Counted from the first letter of the stretch, positions 8,683 to 18,161 are shown. The stretch: DNA of 64,000 bases from CAZZKG01 sp964654825 (GCA_964654825.1 CAZZKG010000002.1:62001-126000), one strand, 5' to 3'. Numbers and translations: made by a program. Notes: generated from the letters alone by a model not told the origin.

Positions 8683-9318
8683 TTGAATCACCCGGTGTCT
8701 AAACCCTACATTGTTGTTTTGACCGGTCCTTCGGGAGTCGGCAAGAGTACAGTCGCGGGAGAACTGTTGAAGCAGAAGGCCGATCTCGTTTATTCGATTT
8801 CCGTCACTACCCGGAGGCAGAGAGAGGGTGAGGTGGAGGGGAAGGATTACTTGTTTTTGAGCAGGGAAAAATTCAAAGAGCTGATCGACGCCGGCGAACT
8901 GATCGAGTGGGCTGAAGTGTACGGTGAATTCTACGGTACGCCGAAGACCTTTATCAACAGATCACTAGCGGAGGGGAAGTATGTACTCCTCGATACGGAT
9001 ACTCAGGGAGGAGCACAGCTGAGGACTATTTTCGAGGATGGTGTTTTCATATTCCTCCTCCCACCGTCGATCGAGATACTGACGGAGAGATTGTACGGTC
9101 GCGGGACCGAAACAAAGGAGGTGAGAAAGGAAAGGATAGAAAGTGCGGCGAGAGAAATGGAGGAGGCCTCCGATTATACGTATATCGTCGTGAACGATAA
9201 ACTCGGGGACACCCTCGATACTATCATGGCCATAATGAAAGCAGAAGAACAGAGGATTGGGAGGTTGGAGAATCTATCCAACTGGCTTCATCAATTGAAA
9301 AGCAATGCAGCGATTTAG
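8683..9318 (+). CDS. gmk: Guanylate kinase
   Basis: This 211-residue protein phosphorylates GMP/dGMP to GDP with ATP. The P-loop GPSGVGKST lies at residues 15-23, the GMP-binding SVTTRR-x9-GKDYLF block near 40-60, and YGTPK near 85. The usual DIDVQGA motif is changed to DTDTQGGAQ near residue 107. The start is TTG at 8683, spaced correctly from GGAG (8672-8675), only 4 bp after yicC. About 20 extra residues at the C-terminus are not typical. The rpoZ gene that often follows gmk is absent here; coaBC comes next. Confidence 0.95.
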   Translation: MNHPVSKPYIVVLTGPSGVGKSTVAGELLKQKADLVYSISVTTRRQREGEVEGKDYLFLSREKFKELIDAGELIEWAEVYGEFYGTPKTFINRSLAEGKYVLLDTDTQGGAQLRTIFEDGVFIFLLPPSIEILTERLYGRGTETKEVRKERIESAAREMEEASDYTYIVVNDKLGDTLDTIMAIMKAEEQRIGRLENLSNWLHQLKSNAAI

Positions 9319-9324
9319 GTTATC

Positions 9325-10524
9325 ATGAAGCATGTCTTCGCTGGTAAAAAGATACTTGTCGGGGTGACTGGAAGTATCGCAGCCTTTAAGATCTGCGAAC
9401 TTGTCAGTGAACTGATAAAAGCGGGAGCCGAGGTAAAAGTAGTGATGACAGAGAATGCCACACGCTTTGTCAGCGCCCTGACATTCGAATCACTATCCGG
9501 CAGCAGCGTGTTCATCGATATGTTCGGGAGGATCGGGAAAAGTGCACACACGCATCTGGATCTTGCTTCATTCCCGGATGTGATGCTCGTAGCTCCCGCA
9601 ACAGCCAATATGATCGGGAAGATGGCTCATGGTATCGCTGATGATTTGCTCTCGACACTTTTCCTGGGAGTCGAGTGTCCTGTCCTGCTCGCGCCTGCAA
9701 TGAACAGCAGGCTGTATCTCAATCCAATAGTGCAGGAGAATCTGGAACGGCTCGATTCTAGGGGGATCACACTGATACCGCCCGGGGAAGGGCATCTCGC
9801 CTGCGGGGAGACGGGTCCGGGAAGGCTAGCGGAGATCGGTGACATACTCGAGATCCTGGCATCCGGCGTCCACACACCGAAGACTCTCTCGGGGAAAAGA
9901 GTACTCGTCACTTCGGGAAGGACCGAGGAGCCGATCGATCCTGTCAGGTTCATTACCAACAGGTCGAGCGGGAAGATGGGATTCGCCGTTGCACGGGCAG
10001 CAAAAAGGCGTGAAGCGCAGGTAACCGTTGTGAGTGGACCGACCCAATTGAAGAAGCCATATGGTGTGGATGTCATCAGCGTGAGAACTGCAGGGGATAT
10101 GCATAAGGAAGTGATGAATCGTATCGGCAATGCAGATATCCTTGTGATGGTAGCTGCGGTAGGAGATTATTCGCCCGTTGAATACTCGGAGAAAAAACTT
10201 GTACGAGGCAAAGAGCCGCTTACCCTGAAGCTTCTGCCGACGGAAGATATACTGAAGAAGACTCGGGAGCTGGCCACCTCGGACACGGTTATGGTTGGTT
10301 TTGCTCTCGAGTTGGAAGCTGAGTTGGACAGAGCATGGAAGAAGCTCGAGGAAAAGGGTCTCGATATGATAGTGGTGAATAATCCAGGTGTTGAAGGTGC
10401 AGGGTTCGAATGTGATACCAATATTGCTACCATACTCACCCGGAAGAGAAAAGAAATCCCCCTCCCACTCCTGACGAAGGATGAACTGGCAGAGAAGATC
10501 TTCGATGTCATAGATTCTCTATGA
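9325..10524 (+). CDS. coaBC: Bifunctional phosphopantothenoylcysteine decarboxylase / phosphopantothenate-cysteine ligase
   Basis: The 399-residue protein carries two coenzyme A biosynthesis steps. Residues 1-190 are the FMN-dependent CoaC decarboxylase, with the catalytic histidine in HLDLAS near residue 75 and PAMNSRLY near 122. Residues ~190-399 are the CoaB ligase, with VLVTSGRTEEPIDPVRFITN and the AAVGDYSP motif. The length is standard. It starts 7 bp after gmk, in one operon with yicC and gmk, and dnaB follows after about 160 bp. Confidence 0.96.
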   Translation: MKHVFAGKKILVGVTGSIAAFKICELVSELIKAGAEVKVVMTENATRFVSALTFESLSGSSVFIDMFGRIGKSAHTHLDLASFPDVMLVAPATANMIGKMAHGIADDLLSTLFLGVECPVLLAPAMNSRLYLNPIVQENLERLDSRGITLIPPGEGHLACGETGPGRLAEIGDILEILASGVHTPKTLSGKRVLVTSGRTEEPIDPVRFITNRSSGKMGFAVARAAKRREAQVTVVSGPTQLKKPYGVDVISVRTAGDMHKEVMNRIGNADILVMVAAVGDYSPVEYSEKKLVRGKEPLTLKLLPTEDILKKTRELATSDTVMVGFALELEAELDRAWKKLEEKGLDMIVVNNPGVEGAGFECDTNIATILTRKRKEIPLPLLTKDELAEKIFDVIDSL

Positions 10525-10686
10525 CCTCGAATCTCTCCAGGCCGGTGTCATCAGGCGAAACTCGAGATTGAACCATGAATGTATCTTCGGGATCCCGGGA
10601 CAGGACTCCGCCATCGTCTGCTCGGGCGGCGGGTACGATATCATAACAACGGATATGGTGACACAGAAGGAAGGAGAGATTAAAAT

Positions 10687-12048
10687 ATGGAGGGAGTAAG
10701 CGTAAAACCCCCGGGAAAAACGATTTATGACAGAACTCCTCCACACTCGTCTGAAGCAGAAACATCGGTGCTCGGTGCGATGCTCCTCGAAAAAGTGGCA
10801 GTCACCAAAGCACTCGAGCATCTGGATGAGAGCTGCTTCCATCGTTACAGCCACAGGATTATATTCCGTGCGATGTCTCAACTTTTCGATGATAACAAGA
10901 TAATCGATCCGATCACACTCACCGAAGAGCTCAGGAGAAGGAACGACCTCGAAAAAGCCGGCGGACAGGTCTATATAACCGAACTTCTCGAGTCGGTGCC
11001 CACGGCTGCAAACGTCGAATACCACATCAAGATCGTGCTCGAAAAAGCACTCCTGAGAAAGCTGATAGAGTCTGCAACGGGGATCATTTCTGAAGGGTAT
11101 GAAGCGAAGGGGGATGTGAATGACATCCTCGATCGCGCGGAAAGTAAAATATTCGAGATATCCCAGCATCGAGTCAAAGAAGGGTTTATCTCAGTGAAGC
11201 ACATCCTGAAATCGGCTTTTGAGCTCATCGAAACCCTTCATCAGCGAAAGGGCGGGGTGACAGGCATCGAGACCGGATTTGTAGAGCTCGACAAAATGAC
11301 GGCCGGACTGCAGGATTCCGAGCTCATCGTCATCGCGGGGAGGCCTTCGATGGGAAAGACCAGTTTTGCCCTGAACATCAGCCAGTTCGCGGCTGTCGAG
11401 CGGGGGATTCCTGTCGCCGTATTCAGTCTCGAGATGTCCAAAGATCAGGTCGTACAGAGGCTCCTCTGTTCCGAAGCGAGGATAGATGGCTCCAAACTCA
11501 GGACGGGATTTCTCTCCGAGGCCGACTGGCCTAAACTTGCAACGGCGGCGGGGATCCTGGCTGACGCTCCGATCTATATCGACGATTCTCCATCGACGAC
11601 AATCCTCGAAATGAAGGCCAAGTCCCGGCGGTTGAAGAGTGAGGTCAATCTCGGACTCATCATTGTCGATTATCTGCAGCTTATTCAGGGACCACGAGGT
11701 TCCGAAAACAGACAACAGGAAATTTCTTCGATATCACGGTCCCTGAAGGCCCTCGCGAAGGAGCTGAAAATACCTGTCGTCGCCCTTTCACAGCTTTCCA
11801 GAGCTCCCGAGATGCGCAAGGACCGGAGGCCGACTCTGGCCGATCTCCGGGAGTCAGGTGCCATCGAGCAGGATTCGGACGTCGTCGTTTTCATCTACCG
11901 GTCCGAACAATACGACAGAACAGGAAATGAGGACATTGCGGAGATCATTATCGGAAAACAGAGAAACGGACCAACAGGAACGATCGAACTGTTTTTCAGG
12001 AAAGAGTCAACTACGTTCGAGAATCTCACCAGACGTGCGGAATTATAA
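10687..12048 (+). CDS. dnaB: Replicative DNA helicase DnaB
   Basis: The 453-residue protein has the DnaB N-terminal collar domain (residues 15-120, beginning PPHSSEAETSVLGAML) and the RecA-like motor: Walker A GRPSMGKTSFALN near residue 218, the Walker B region LIIVDYLQLI near 323 and RESGAIEQDSDVVVFIYR near 390. It is the hexameric fork helicase. No intein is present. The ATG is preceded by GAAGGAGAG. Codon use matches the flanking genes. Confidence 0.97.
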   Translation: MEGVSVKPPGKTIYDRTPPHSSEAETSVLGAMLLEKVAVTKALEHLDESCFHRYSHRIIFRAMSQLFDDNKIIDPITLTEELRRRNDLEKAGGQVYITELLESVPTAANVEYHIKIVLEKALLRKLIESATGIISEGYEAKGDVNDILDRAESKIFEISQHRVKEGFISVKHILKSAFELIETLHQRKGGVTGIETGFVELDKMTAGLQDSELIVIAGRPSMGKTSFALNISQFAAVERGIPVAVFSLEMSKDQVVQRLLCSEARIDGSKLRTGFLSEADWPKLATAAGILADAPIYIDDSPSTTILEMKAKSRRLKSEVNLGLIIVDYLQLIQGPRGSENRQQEISSISRSLKALAKELKIPVVALSQLSRAPEMRKDRRPTLADLRESGAIEQDSDVVVFIYRSEQYDRTGNEDIAEIIIGKQRNGPTGTIELFFRKESTTFENLTRRAEL

Positions 12049-12158
12049 CAATCCCCAGAAAGGAGGACCAGCTGTATTGTTTTTTTCATCCAATTATACG
12101 AACAGCGGCTCTCGAGAAGAGCCTGATCATGATTGATCCATAACAGGGAGGAGATACC

Positions 12159-13157
12159 TTGAATATCATGAGGTTTATTTTCGTGCTTTTGCTTGCTCTG
12201 TGTGCGTTTATTTTTGGTAATTTTCATACAACGCTGAATACCCTGCTCACGGCTTCGGCACTTCTCGTGGTCGTGCTGTTCTTTTTTCTGATAGACTTCA
12301 GATTACAGAGGCGGAAATTGAGAGATCTCACCGTCGGCAGCCTCGGGCTGATCGTCGGGTTCCTCGTCGCCAGGCTGATAGAATCTCAAATCGTCGGCCC
12401 GCTCCTCTCGGCTGTTTTCCCTGAAGGACAGGCGGAACTCGGTTTCTTCTCGACATATTCTCTATTCCTCCTTTCCATCGTATTCGGGTATTTCGGATTT
12501 CTTATCGGGAAAAACTGTTCCGGTGAATTGAGGATATTCTCAGATGATGGTCCCAAATCCGAGAGAAGGACGCTCTACATCCTCGATCAGGATGCTCTTG
12601 TCGATGGGCGGCTCGTCAGGCTGTCAGCTTCGCCGCTTTTGCGAGGTGAGATGGTCGTTCCGCGATATGTAGTCGAAGATCTCGAGAGCCTCAGCGCTTC
12701 GAAGGATGCCCTGCAGAAGAGCAGGGGACAGCGCGGCCTCGACAACCTGAAAAGTCTCGAGAGTCAAAAAGATATCAGATTGTTCATAAGGGACATCGAG
12801 GTGAAGGAAGGTTCGGAAGACAGGTCTCTTCTCAAGTATGCGCACGAACACAATGCGATTCTCATTTCCAAGAGGGACGATATCAAGAAATCGGCGAACA
12901 GATCCGACATACCGCTCATCGATTTCAACGAGGTCTCGAGCCTCCTGTCTCCTGATGTGGCTACCGGTGATGAGTTTGTGATCAAACTCATCAAACCCGG
13001 CAAAGAGATGGATCAGGCGGTGGGTTATCTGAACGACGGGAACATGGTTGTCGTCGAGAATGCCCGGTCAGAGATCGGGAAAACAGTGAGAGTGAACGTC
13101 ACGGGAATCCACCAGACGAAAGCCGGCACGCTCATTTTCGCGCAGCTGAAAAGATAG
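12159..13157 (+). CDS. Membrane-anchored PIN/TRAM domain protein (YacL-like)
   Basis: The 332-residue protein has four N-terminal membrane helices (within residues 5-130), then a PIN nuclease-like domain that begins LYILDQDALVDGRL (near 143) and retains acidic residues at the usual positions (EDRSLL near 215). A C-terminal TRAM-like RNA-binding domain (GYLNDGNMVVVENA, IGKTVRVNVTG) closes the protein. This architecture matches the YacL family often found just upstream of ispD, as here (7 bp). The start is TTG at 12159, following GGGAGGAG. The family role is presumed RNA-related but unproven. Confidence 0.88.
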   Translation: MNIMRFIFVLLLALCAFIFGNFHTTLNTLLTASALLVVVLFFFLIDFRLQRRKLRDLTVGSLGLIVGFLVARLIESQIVGPLLSAVFPEGQAELGFFSTYSLFLLSIVFGYFGFLIGKNCSGELRIFSDDGPKSERRTLYILDQDALVDGRLVRLSASPLLRGEMVVPRYVVEDLESLSASKDALQKSRGQRGLDNLKSLESQKDIRLFIRDIEVKEGSEDRSLLKYAHEHNAILISKRDDIKKSANRSDIPLIDFNEVSSLLSPDVATGDEFVIKLIKPGKEMDQAVGYLNDGNMVVVENARSEIGKTVRVNVTGIHQTKAGTLIFAQLKR

Positions 13158-13164
13158 GACACCG

Positions 13165-13866
13165 ATGATCTCTGCAGTTATCGTAGCCGCGGGGAGCGGG
13201 AAGAGATTCGGCGGAGACAAGCAGTTCGCTCTCCTTGCGGGGAAACCGGTCGTCTGGTATGCTGCCCGGCCGTTTCTTCTCAACGAGGCGGTCTCCGAGA
13301 TCGTTGTCGTCGTTCCTCCGAGGGAGAAGGACATGTTGCCCGGAGATCTCGGATTCTCCGATACCGGGAACGTAATCATCATCCCGGGTGGTGAACGGAG
13401 ACAGGATTCGGTCTGTAACGGGCTTGGGGCGGTTTCCTGTGCCGGCGAGGACGGCATCGTCCTCGTTCACGATGGTGTGCGTCCGCTTCTTCGGAAAGAA
13501 CTCCTGGATGTCATTATAGAAGAAGCGAGAAAAGGGAAATCGATCATTCCCGCCGTGGCCGTGACCGATACCCTCAAGGAGGTCGTCGATGGCCGGGTGC
13601 AGGTCACGCTCGACCGGAACCGGCTGAGTTATATCCAGACGCCGCAGGCGTTCCCTGTTGATCTGTTACGAGCAGCTCATGAGAAGGCACGGGAGAACGG
13701 AATCGTGTCAACAGATGACGCCAGACTCGTCGAGCTGCTCGGTTCCGAGATCCGGGTGGTCCCGGGCGATCGCGATAATATCAAGATCACGACGCAGCAC
13801 GACCTCGAACTCGCTTCTTTTCTTCTCAGAAAGAGGTGTGAAAATGCGGATAGGGCAGGGGTTTGA
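13165..13866 (+). CDS. ispD: 2-C-methyl-D-erythritol 4-phosphate cytidylyltransferase
   Basis: This 233-residue nucleotidyltransferase of the MEP isoprenoid pathway joins CTP and MEP. The N-terminal AAGSGKRFGGDKQFALLAGK contains the glycine-rich CTP loop and the catalytic Arg/Lys. VHDGVRPLL near residue 107 and the RNRLSYIQTPQAF region near 150 are family hallmarks. It is followed by ispF, whose start lies 23 bp inside this gene. Confidence 0.95.
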   Translation: MISAVIVAAGSGKRFGGDKQFALLAGKPVVWYAARPFLLNEAVSEIVVVVPPREKDMLPGDLGFSDTGNVIIIPGGERRQDSVCNGLGAVSCAGEDGIVLVHDGVRPLLRKELLDVIIEEARKGKSIIPAVAVTDTLKEVVDGRVQVTLDRNRLSYIQTPQAFPVDLLRAAHEKARENGIVSTDDARLVELLGSEIRVVPGDRDNIKITTQHDLELASFLLRKRCENADRAGV

Positions 13867-14341
13867 TCTTCACATTCTGGTCGAGGGGAGAGAGCTCGTA
13901 CTCGGAGGTGTCAACATTCCGTTCGAGATGGGTCTCAAAGGATACTCCGATGGAGATGCGCTGCTGCACGCAGTGATCGACGCGGTACTTGGAGGCCTGG
14001 CCCTCGGCAACATCGGGACCCACTTCCCGTCGGATGATCCCAGGTGGAAAGACGCCGACAGCAAACACCTGCTGGCGGCCGTTATCCGTATGATGAAGGA
14101 GAGAGGATATCACCTTTCGAATCTCGACTCCACCGTTTTTGCCGACCTGCCCGCGCTCTCTCCATGGCTTTCCGGAATGAGCTCTGAGATCGCTCAGGCG
14201 TTCTGTGTAGAAGACAGCGCCGTGAGTGTGAAAGCCAAGAGCCTGGAAGGACTCGTTTCCCTTCTGCCCCACCCTGTCATCGCGGCAGCGGCGGTGGTGG
14301 TGCTCGATGAGGACCAAAAATCCGGGGCGAATGATGAGTGA
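13844..14341 (+). CDS. ispF: 2-C-methyl-D-erythritol 2,4-cyclodiphosphate synthase
   Basis: This 165-residue MEP-pathway enzyme has the metal ligands in GQGFDLH (Asp8, His10) and in GDALLHAVIDA (His near 42), the LGGVNIPFEMGLKGYSDGD segment, and the C-terminal KAKSLEGL. The reading frame is open upstream into ispD, but the family start is the ATG at 13844, preceded by AGAGGTG. Its end overlaps the start of larC by a few bases, so ispD, ispF and larC are translationally linked. Confidence 0.95.
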   Translation: MRIGQGFDLHILVEGRELVLGGVNIPFEMGLKGYSDGDALLHAVIDAVLGGLALGNIGTHFPSDDPRWKDADSKHLLAAVIRMMKERGYHLSNLDSTVFADLPALSPWLSGMSSEIAQAFCVEDSAVSVKAKSLEGLVSLLPHPVIAAAAVVVLDEDQKSGANDE

Positions 14342-15515
14342 ACGAAAGATACTCTATGTCGATGCGTTCTCCGGTGTGAGCGGGGACATGTTCCTGTCAG
14401 CATTACTGGACTGCGGGTTTACACTGAAAGACCTGAAAGCGGAACTTTCCAAACTCAAGGTGAAGGGATACAGGATATCAAAGAAAAAGGTGAGAAGAAA
14501 CGGCATCAGTGCGACACAACTCGACATCGATGTGTCCCGATCTCCTGCGTTCCCACATCTCGCCGATGCTGAAGCGGTTATAGGCGGGAGCACACTCGGC
14601 GAAGAGATCAAGAATAAGGTTGTCGAGGTGCTCAAGTGCCTCGCTACCGCCGAAGCCAGAGTTCACGGGCGGAAGCGATCCAATGTCCACTTTCACGAAC
14701 TAGGTGATTTCGACACCATACTCGATCTCGTTGGTACGGTCTCTGGTCTCTCCCACCTCGGAGTGGAGAAGGTCTACTCATCATCGTTGCCCCTCGGAAG
14801 AGGAATAATAATGTCTGATCACGGCAAGCTTGCGGGCCCTGCCCCCGCAACGGCGGAGATCCTGAAGGGAGTGCCGCTCAGGATTACCGACAGGGCAACT
14901 GAACTCACGACTCCGACCGGCGCCGCGCTGGTAAAAACCCTCTCCGAAGGATTCACAGAAAGTATAAACATGCAGGTGGTTAAAATAGGATACGGTGCCG
15001 GAACGAGGGCAGGTGGGGATATTCCCAATCTCCTGAGGGTTTTTCTCGGCAGTGAACCTGATTCGGATATCCGGCAGCGGGTGTATGTCATCGAGGCCAA
15101 CATCGATGACATGGATCCTCAGATCTACACATATCTCTTTCGGAAACTTCACGCCGGCGGCGCTCTCGATGTGTATCTCACTCCCGTTCAAATGAAGAAA
15201 GGGCGACCGGGTATCCTCCTCACCGTGATGTGCGATGAGGCGCGACTCGATCGGATCACCGGACTGCTGTTGGCTGAAACCACGACCATCGGTATGAGAT
15301 ACTGGGAGGTACGGCGGCGGGTATCCACGAGGAAGATGCTGAGGGTGAAAACTTCACTCGGAGAGGTCCGGGTGAAGGAGGTGGACATCCCGGGGGCGGG
15401 CAGACGGAGGAAAATCGAGTTTGATGACCTCTCCAGGATCGCCAGAGAAACCGGAAAGAGTCTCGTGGATCTTCAACATATCCTGCAGCACGAGGTTGAC
15501 TTGACTCAAGGATAG
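14331..15515 (+). CDS. larC: Nickel-pincer cofactor biosynthesis protein LarC
   Basis: The 394-residue protein inserts nickel into the pyridinium dithiocarboxylate nucleotide (CTP-dependent cyclometallase). Family hallmarks are the N-terminal YVDAFSGVSGDMFLSALLD, VHFHELGDFDTILDLVGT near residue 125 (His/Asp-rich), TTPTGAAL near 195, and the C-terminal VYVIEANIDDMDPQ and KKGRPGILLTVM segments. Here it is one continuous reading frame; in Lactobacillus larC is read by programmed frameshift from two frames. The ATG at 14331 (or 14334) follows CGGGGCG and overlaps ispF. Confidence 0.93.
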   Translation: MMSERKILYVDAFSGVSGDMFLSALLDCGFTLKDLKAELSKLKVKGYRISKKKVRRNGISATQLDIDVSRSPAFPHLADAEAVIGGSTLGEEIKNKVVEVLKCLATAEARVHGRKRSNVHFHELGDFDTILDLVGTVSGLSHLGVEKVYSSSLPLGRGIIMSDHGKLAGPAPATAEILKGVPLRITDRATELTTPTGAALVKTLSEGFTESINMQVVKIGYGAGTRAGGDIPNLLRVFLGSEPDSDIRQRVYVIEANIDDMDPQIYTYLFRKLHAGGALDVYLTPVQMKKGRPGILLTVMCDEARLDRITGLLLAETTTIGMRYWEVRRRVSTRKMLRVKTSLGEVRVKEVDIPGAGRRRKIEFDDLSRIARETGKSLVDLQHILQHEVDLTQG

Positions 15516-15558
15516 TGATGGGATATATTTTCGATACCGGAACGGAGGACGGATTTCA

Positions 15559-15825
15559 ATGGCCAGACAGACAAAGCAGAAGGTTGAGAAGAAGAAGTCC
15601 TCGGCGGGCGAGGGTGGGAGACGACCAAGGGAAGACGTTCCCTCCGCGATCGGATTCACCTCGCACAATATCAAGCTCCTGATCGTTTCTCTCGTCGTGA
15701 TCGTTCTCGGGTTCATCTTTCTGTCCCGCGGGTCGATAACCCTGGCCCCGATACTCCTCGTACTCGGATACTGTGTTCTGGTCCCCATTTCGATCATCTA
15801 CAAACCAAAGCGGCCCAATTCGTAG
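15559..15825 (+). CDS. Small two-helix membrane protein
   Basis: This 88-residue protein has a lysine-rich cytoplasmic N-terminus, then two membrane helices (about residues 39-55 and 60-80) separated by a tight LSRGSITLAP turn, and a short basic tail. It resembles the DUF3098-like class of small membrane proteins, but I cannot assign a function. It follows larC after 43 bp with GGAGG before its ATG and closes the housekeeping run. No clear terminator is visible in 15826-15968. Confidence 0.65.
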   Translation: MARQTKQKVEKKKSSAGEGGRRPREDVPSAIGFTSHNIKLLIVSLVVIVLGFIFLSRGSITLAPILLVLGYCVLVPISIIYKPKRPNS

Positions 15826-15968
15826 ATACGATGGAGCGGGCACATAAGGCGGGTTTTGAAAGCGGGGTACATGGAAGCGGGCAGTATCGTGAAGTCTGGT
15901 CGGAAAACGCCCCGCGCCGGGTACCGCCCGCCCGCGAGGATAGGTAACCTCACTGTTCGGCTAAGGAC

Positions 15969-18110
15969 CTACCCGGGGAACTTCCGCAGTTCCTTCCCCT
16001 TGTAGACCGCCTCGGCAAAATTGATCCGCCGCATCTGTGTCTGGCTGGCGATCTCCTCGAAGTAGTGAGCCGACAGGCCCGCCACGCGTCCGTAAATGAA
16101 TAGGGCCTTGGCCAGATTCGTCCGCAAGCCCATATCGGCCACAATGGCCCCGATGACTCCATCCACGTTGATCGGCAGGCTCATGCCACGCACCTTCTCA
16201 AAGATGTCGCCGACGATCCTGGAGATCGCGACGCAGGTGCCGGCCAGAACCGAGTCGGTTGCCATTTCCCAGAGCACATTACGGCGCGGGTCCCTGGTGT
16301 GCACGCGATGGCCGAGCCCTTCGATCCGCTTGCCCTCGCGCATGTATTCGGTGAGCACGACATGGGTCGCCGCGGCCTGATCGATGCCCTCGGCTTCGGC
16401 CTTTGCCGCACACTGTCTGAAGAAGGCCGCCGCCCTGGCCCCGGCACCTCCATGTACATCGGTGATAGCTCCCACTCCACTGGCGATCGCTACCCTGTAC
16501 GCCGCTCGTACCGAGGCTGCGATGCAGGTGGCCTGCGCCGACGGCGGTGTGACCCCGTGGTCGACGGAGGCTACGATCATCGCTTCGATCATCCGGGCCC
16601 GCTTGGCATCAAACGTGGCTTCCCCGGCGACCGCCCGGTAGATGATACCCGAGAAGGGCTCGTCGGCTCCAGCGGCATCGAGGGCCGCTTCGGTTCCGAT
16701 GATCCTGGACAGGTAGCGGGCAAAGCGTCCCAGCGCAAAAACCGTTTTGTTGACGGGACCGTCCCTGCCAGTCTGGGGAACCAAGGCCAGCTCTTTGTCC
16801 ATCAGTAAACACCTGGCGAACGTCGCGGAGATGTCCTCGTCCTCGAACCTCTCAACGGGCGGGGCCGGCAACCGGGCGGCACCGATCGCCGCCTTGGCAT
16901 GGCCGGTCATGGCCTCCCCGGACGGCAGTTCGAGCTTGATCAGCAGGTGAGCGGTCTCCAGGAGGGTCGCATGGGCAATGATCTCTTCGAGAGGATATCC
17001 GGAAATGAGGAGGCTGTTTGGTGCGACCCTGGTGACCATTGTCCCCCAATCGGTGGCTCGGGGGGTGGCTTCCCAGGTCCGCTTCATCTTCTCATAGTAG
17101 CGTGGAACCTCGAAGTAGGTCTTTCCCTTCAGCTTCTTCTTGACTGCATCGATCAGATCATGCTGACTGTTGACCACAGTCACCCCTGCGCTTTCGAGCG
17201 CCTTCTTCTTGGAGTGGAAGGTGCCAAATTCCTGGCCGGGGGCTACGACCGCACCGGCGTGCCCCATGGTCTTGCCCTCGGGGGCGTGCGCCCCGGAGAT
17301 CAGGGCCACCAGCGGCTTGTGGTACTTTTCGGGATGTGCCCTGATGTCGTCGGCCAGCAGCTCTTCCTTCGAGCCCCCGATCTCCCCGGCAATGACGACC
17401 AGGTCGGTGTTCTCGTAGTCCATCGTTACTGGGACCAGATCCTGGAAGGTTGAGCCGTTGGCCCCATCACCGCCGATACCCAGAACCGCATTCTGGGCGA
17501 TCCCAACGCTGGCCAGTGCGTCTGACATGTGATAGAGGATAGCCCCTGAGCGTGAGATGATCGTCACGCCGTGAGGTCCGAACTCGCCCGGGGAAATTTC
17601 CTCCGGGTAGAAGACATCCGGCAGCATACCGATCTTGATTCCCTCCGGCGGGAAGATCACTCCCGGAGTGTTGCCGCCAAAGAGGACCGTCTTGTGCTTG
17701 CGGGCCGCGACGAGGATGTCGCGCACATCGCGCAGCGGGATGCCCTCGGTGATCAGCATCACCAGCGGTATGTCGGCTTCGATCACTTCGAGGGCCGCGT
17801 CTCGGGCACTCGAGTAGTGGCGCCAGATCGATGCTGCGGTAATGTAGGGATGTTCCTCCAGGCAGTCAGCGACGTTGTCATAGACCGGGATGGTCTCGTG
17901 CACGCGCTGGCCGCCACGTCCCACCGCCACACCGGCGGTAACCGTCGTGCCGAAGTCACGCATCAAGCCCGCGTGCCGCGTTCCTTGACGGCCGAGCCCA
18001 ACGACGACCGTCTCGACCTGCTGGGTTTCGGCGATCGTCTTGACGAGATCGGGACGGGCATGCTTTATCAGGTGGCAGAGCATTCCCTTGTCAGCGGGGA
18101 CTCTTCCCAT
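15969..18110 (-). CDS. ATP-citrate-lyase-like large subunit (succinyl-CoA-synthetase alpha + citryl-CoA lyase fusion)
   Basis: In this 713-residue protein, residues 1-325 match the SucD/CoA-ligase alpha fold, with the CoA-binding segment, ISRSGAILYH, GIGGDGANGS and the phospho-histidine loop GKTMGHAGAV (His284). Residues ~350-713 match citrate synthase/citryl-CoA lyase, with catalytic candidates His518 (VDHG), His601 (GLGHRVH) and Asp650 (NVDGVIG). With the beta subunit upstream it should activate citrate to citryl-CoA and cleave it to acetyl-CoA and oxaloacetate. Bacterial ACL large subunits are about 610 residues, so about 100 extra residues (roughly 340-450) are present. A related substrate such as a methylcitrate is possible. 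The ATG at 18110 follows GAGAGGAG; an ATG 27 bases earlier has no comparable site. Confidence 0.82.
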   Translation of the reverse strand: MGRVPADKGMLCHLIKHARPDLVKTIAETQQVETVVVGLGRQGTRHAGLMRDFGTTVTAGVAVGRGGQRVHETIPVYDNVADCLEEHPYITAASIWRHYSSARDAALEVIEADIPLVMLITEGIPLRDVRDILVAARKHKTVLFGGNTPGVIFPPEGIKIGMLPDVFYPEEISPGEFGPHGVTIISRSGAILYHMSDALASVGIAQNAVLGIGGDGANGSTFQDLVPVTMDYENTDLVVIAGEIGGSKEELLADDIRAHPEKYHKPLVALISGAHAPEGKTMGHAGAVVAPGQEFGTFHSKKKALESAGVTVVNSQHDLIDAVKKKLKGKTYFEVPRYYEKMKRTWEATPRATDWGTMVTRVAPNSLLISGYPLEEIIAHATLLETAHLLIKLELPSGEAMTGHAKAAIGAARLPAPPVERFEDEDISATFARCLLMDKELALVPQTGRDGPVNKTVFALGRFARYLSRIIGTEAALDAAGADEPFSGIIYRAVAGEATFDAKRARMIEAMIVASVDHGVTPPSAQATCIAASVRAAYRVAIASGVGAITDVHGGAGARAAAFFRQCAAKAEAEGIDQAAATHVVLTEYMREGKRIEGLGHRVHTRDPRRNVLWEMATDSVLAGTCVAISRIVGDIFEKVRGMSLPINVDGVIGAIVADMGLRTNLAKALFIYGRVAGLSAHYFEEIASQTQMRRINFAEAVYKGKELRKFPG

Positions 18111-18161
18111 TGTGCTTCTCCTCTCTCCGGCCGTCATTGACTGAGCATCTCCCGGCGGTCG

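Noticed and set aside
10523..10699. Open frame of about 59 codons between coaBC and dnaB, overlapping the dnaB start.
   Set aside because: It has no ATG or well-placed alternative start and no recognisable family; the stretch contains the dnaB ribosome site.
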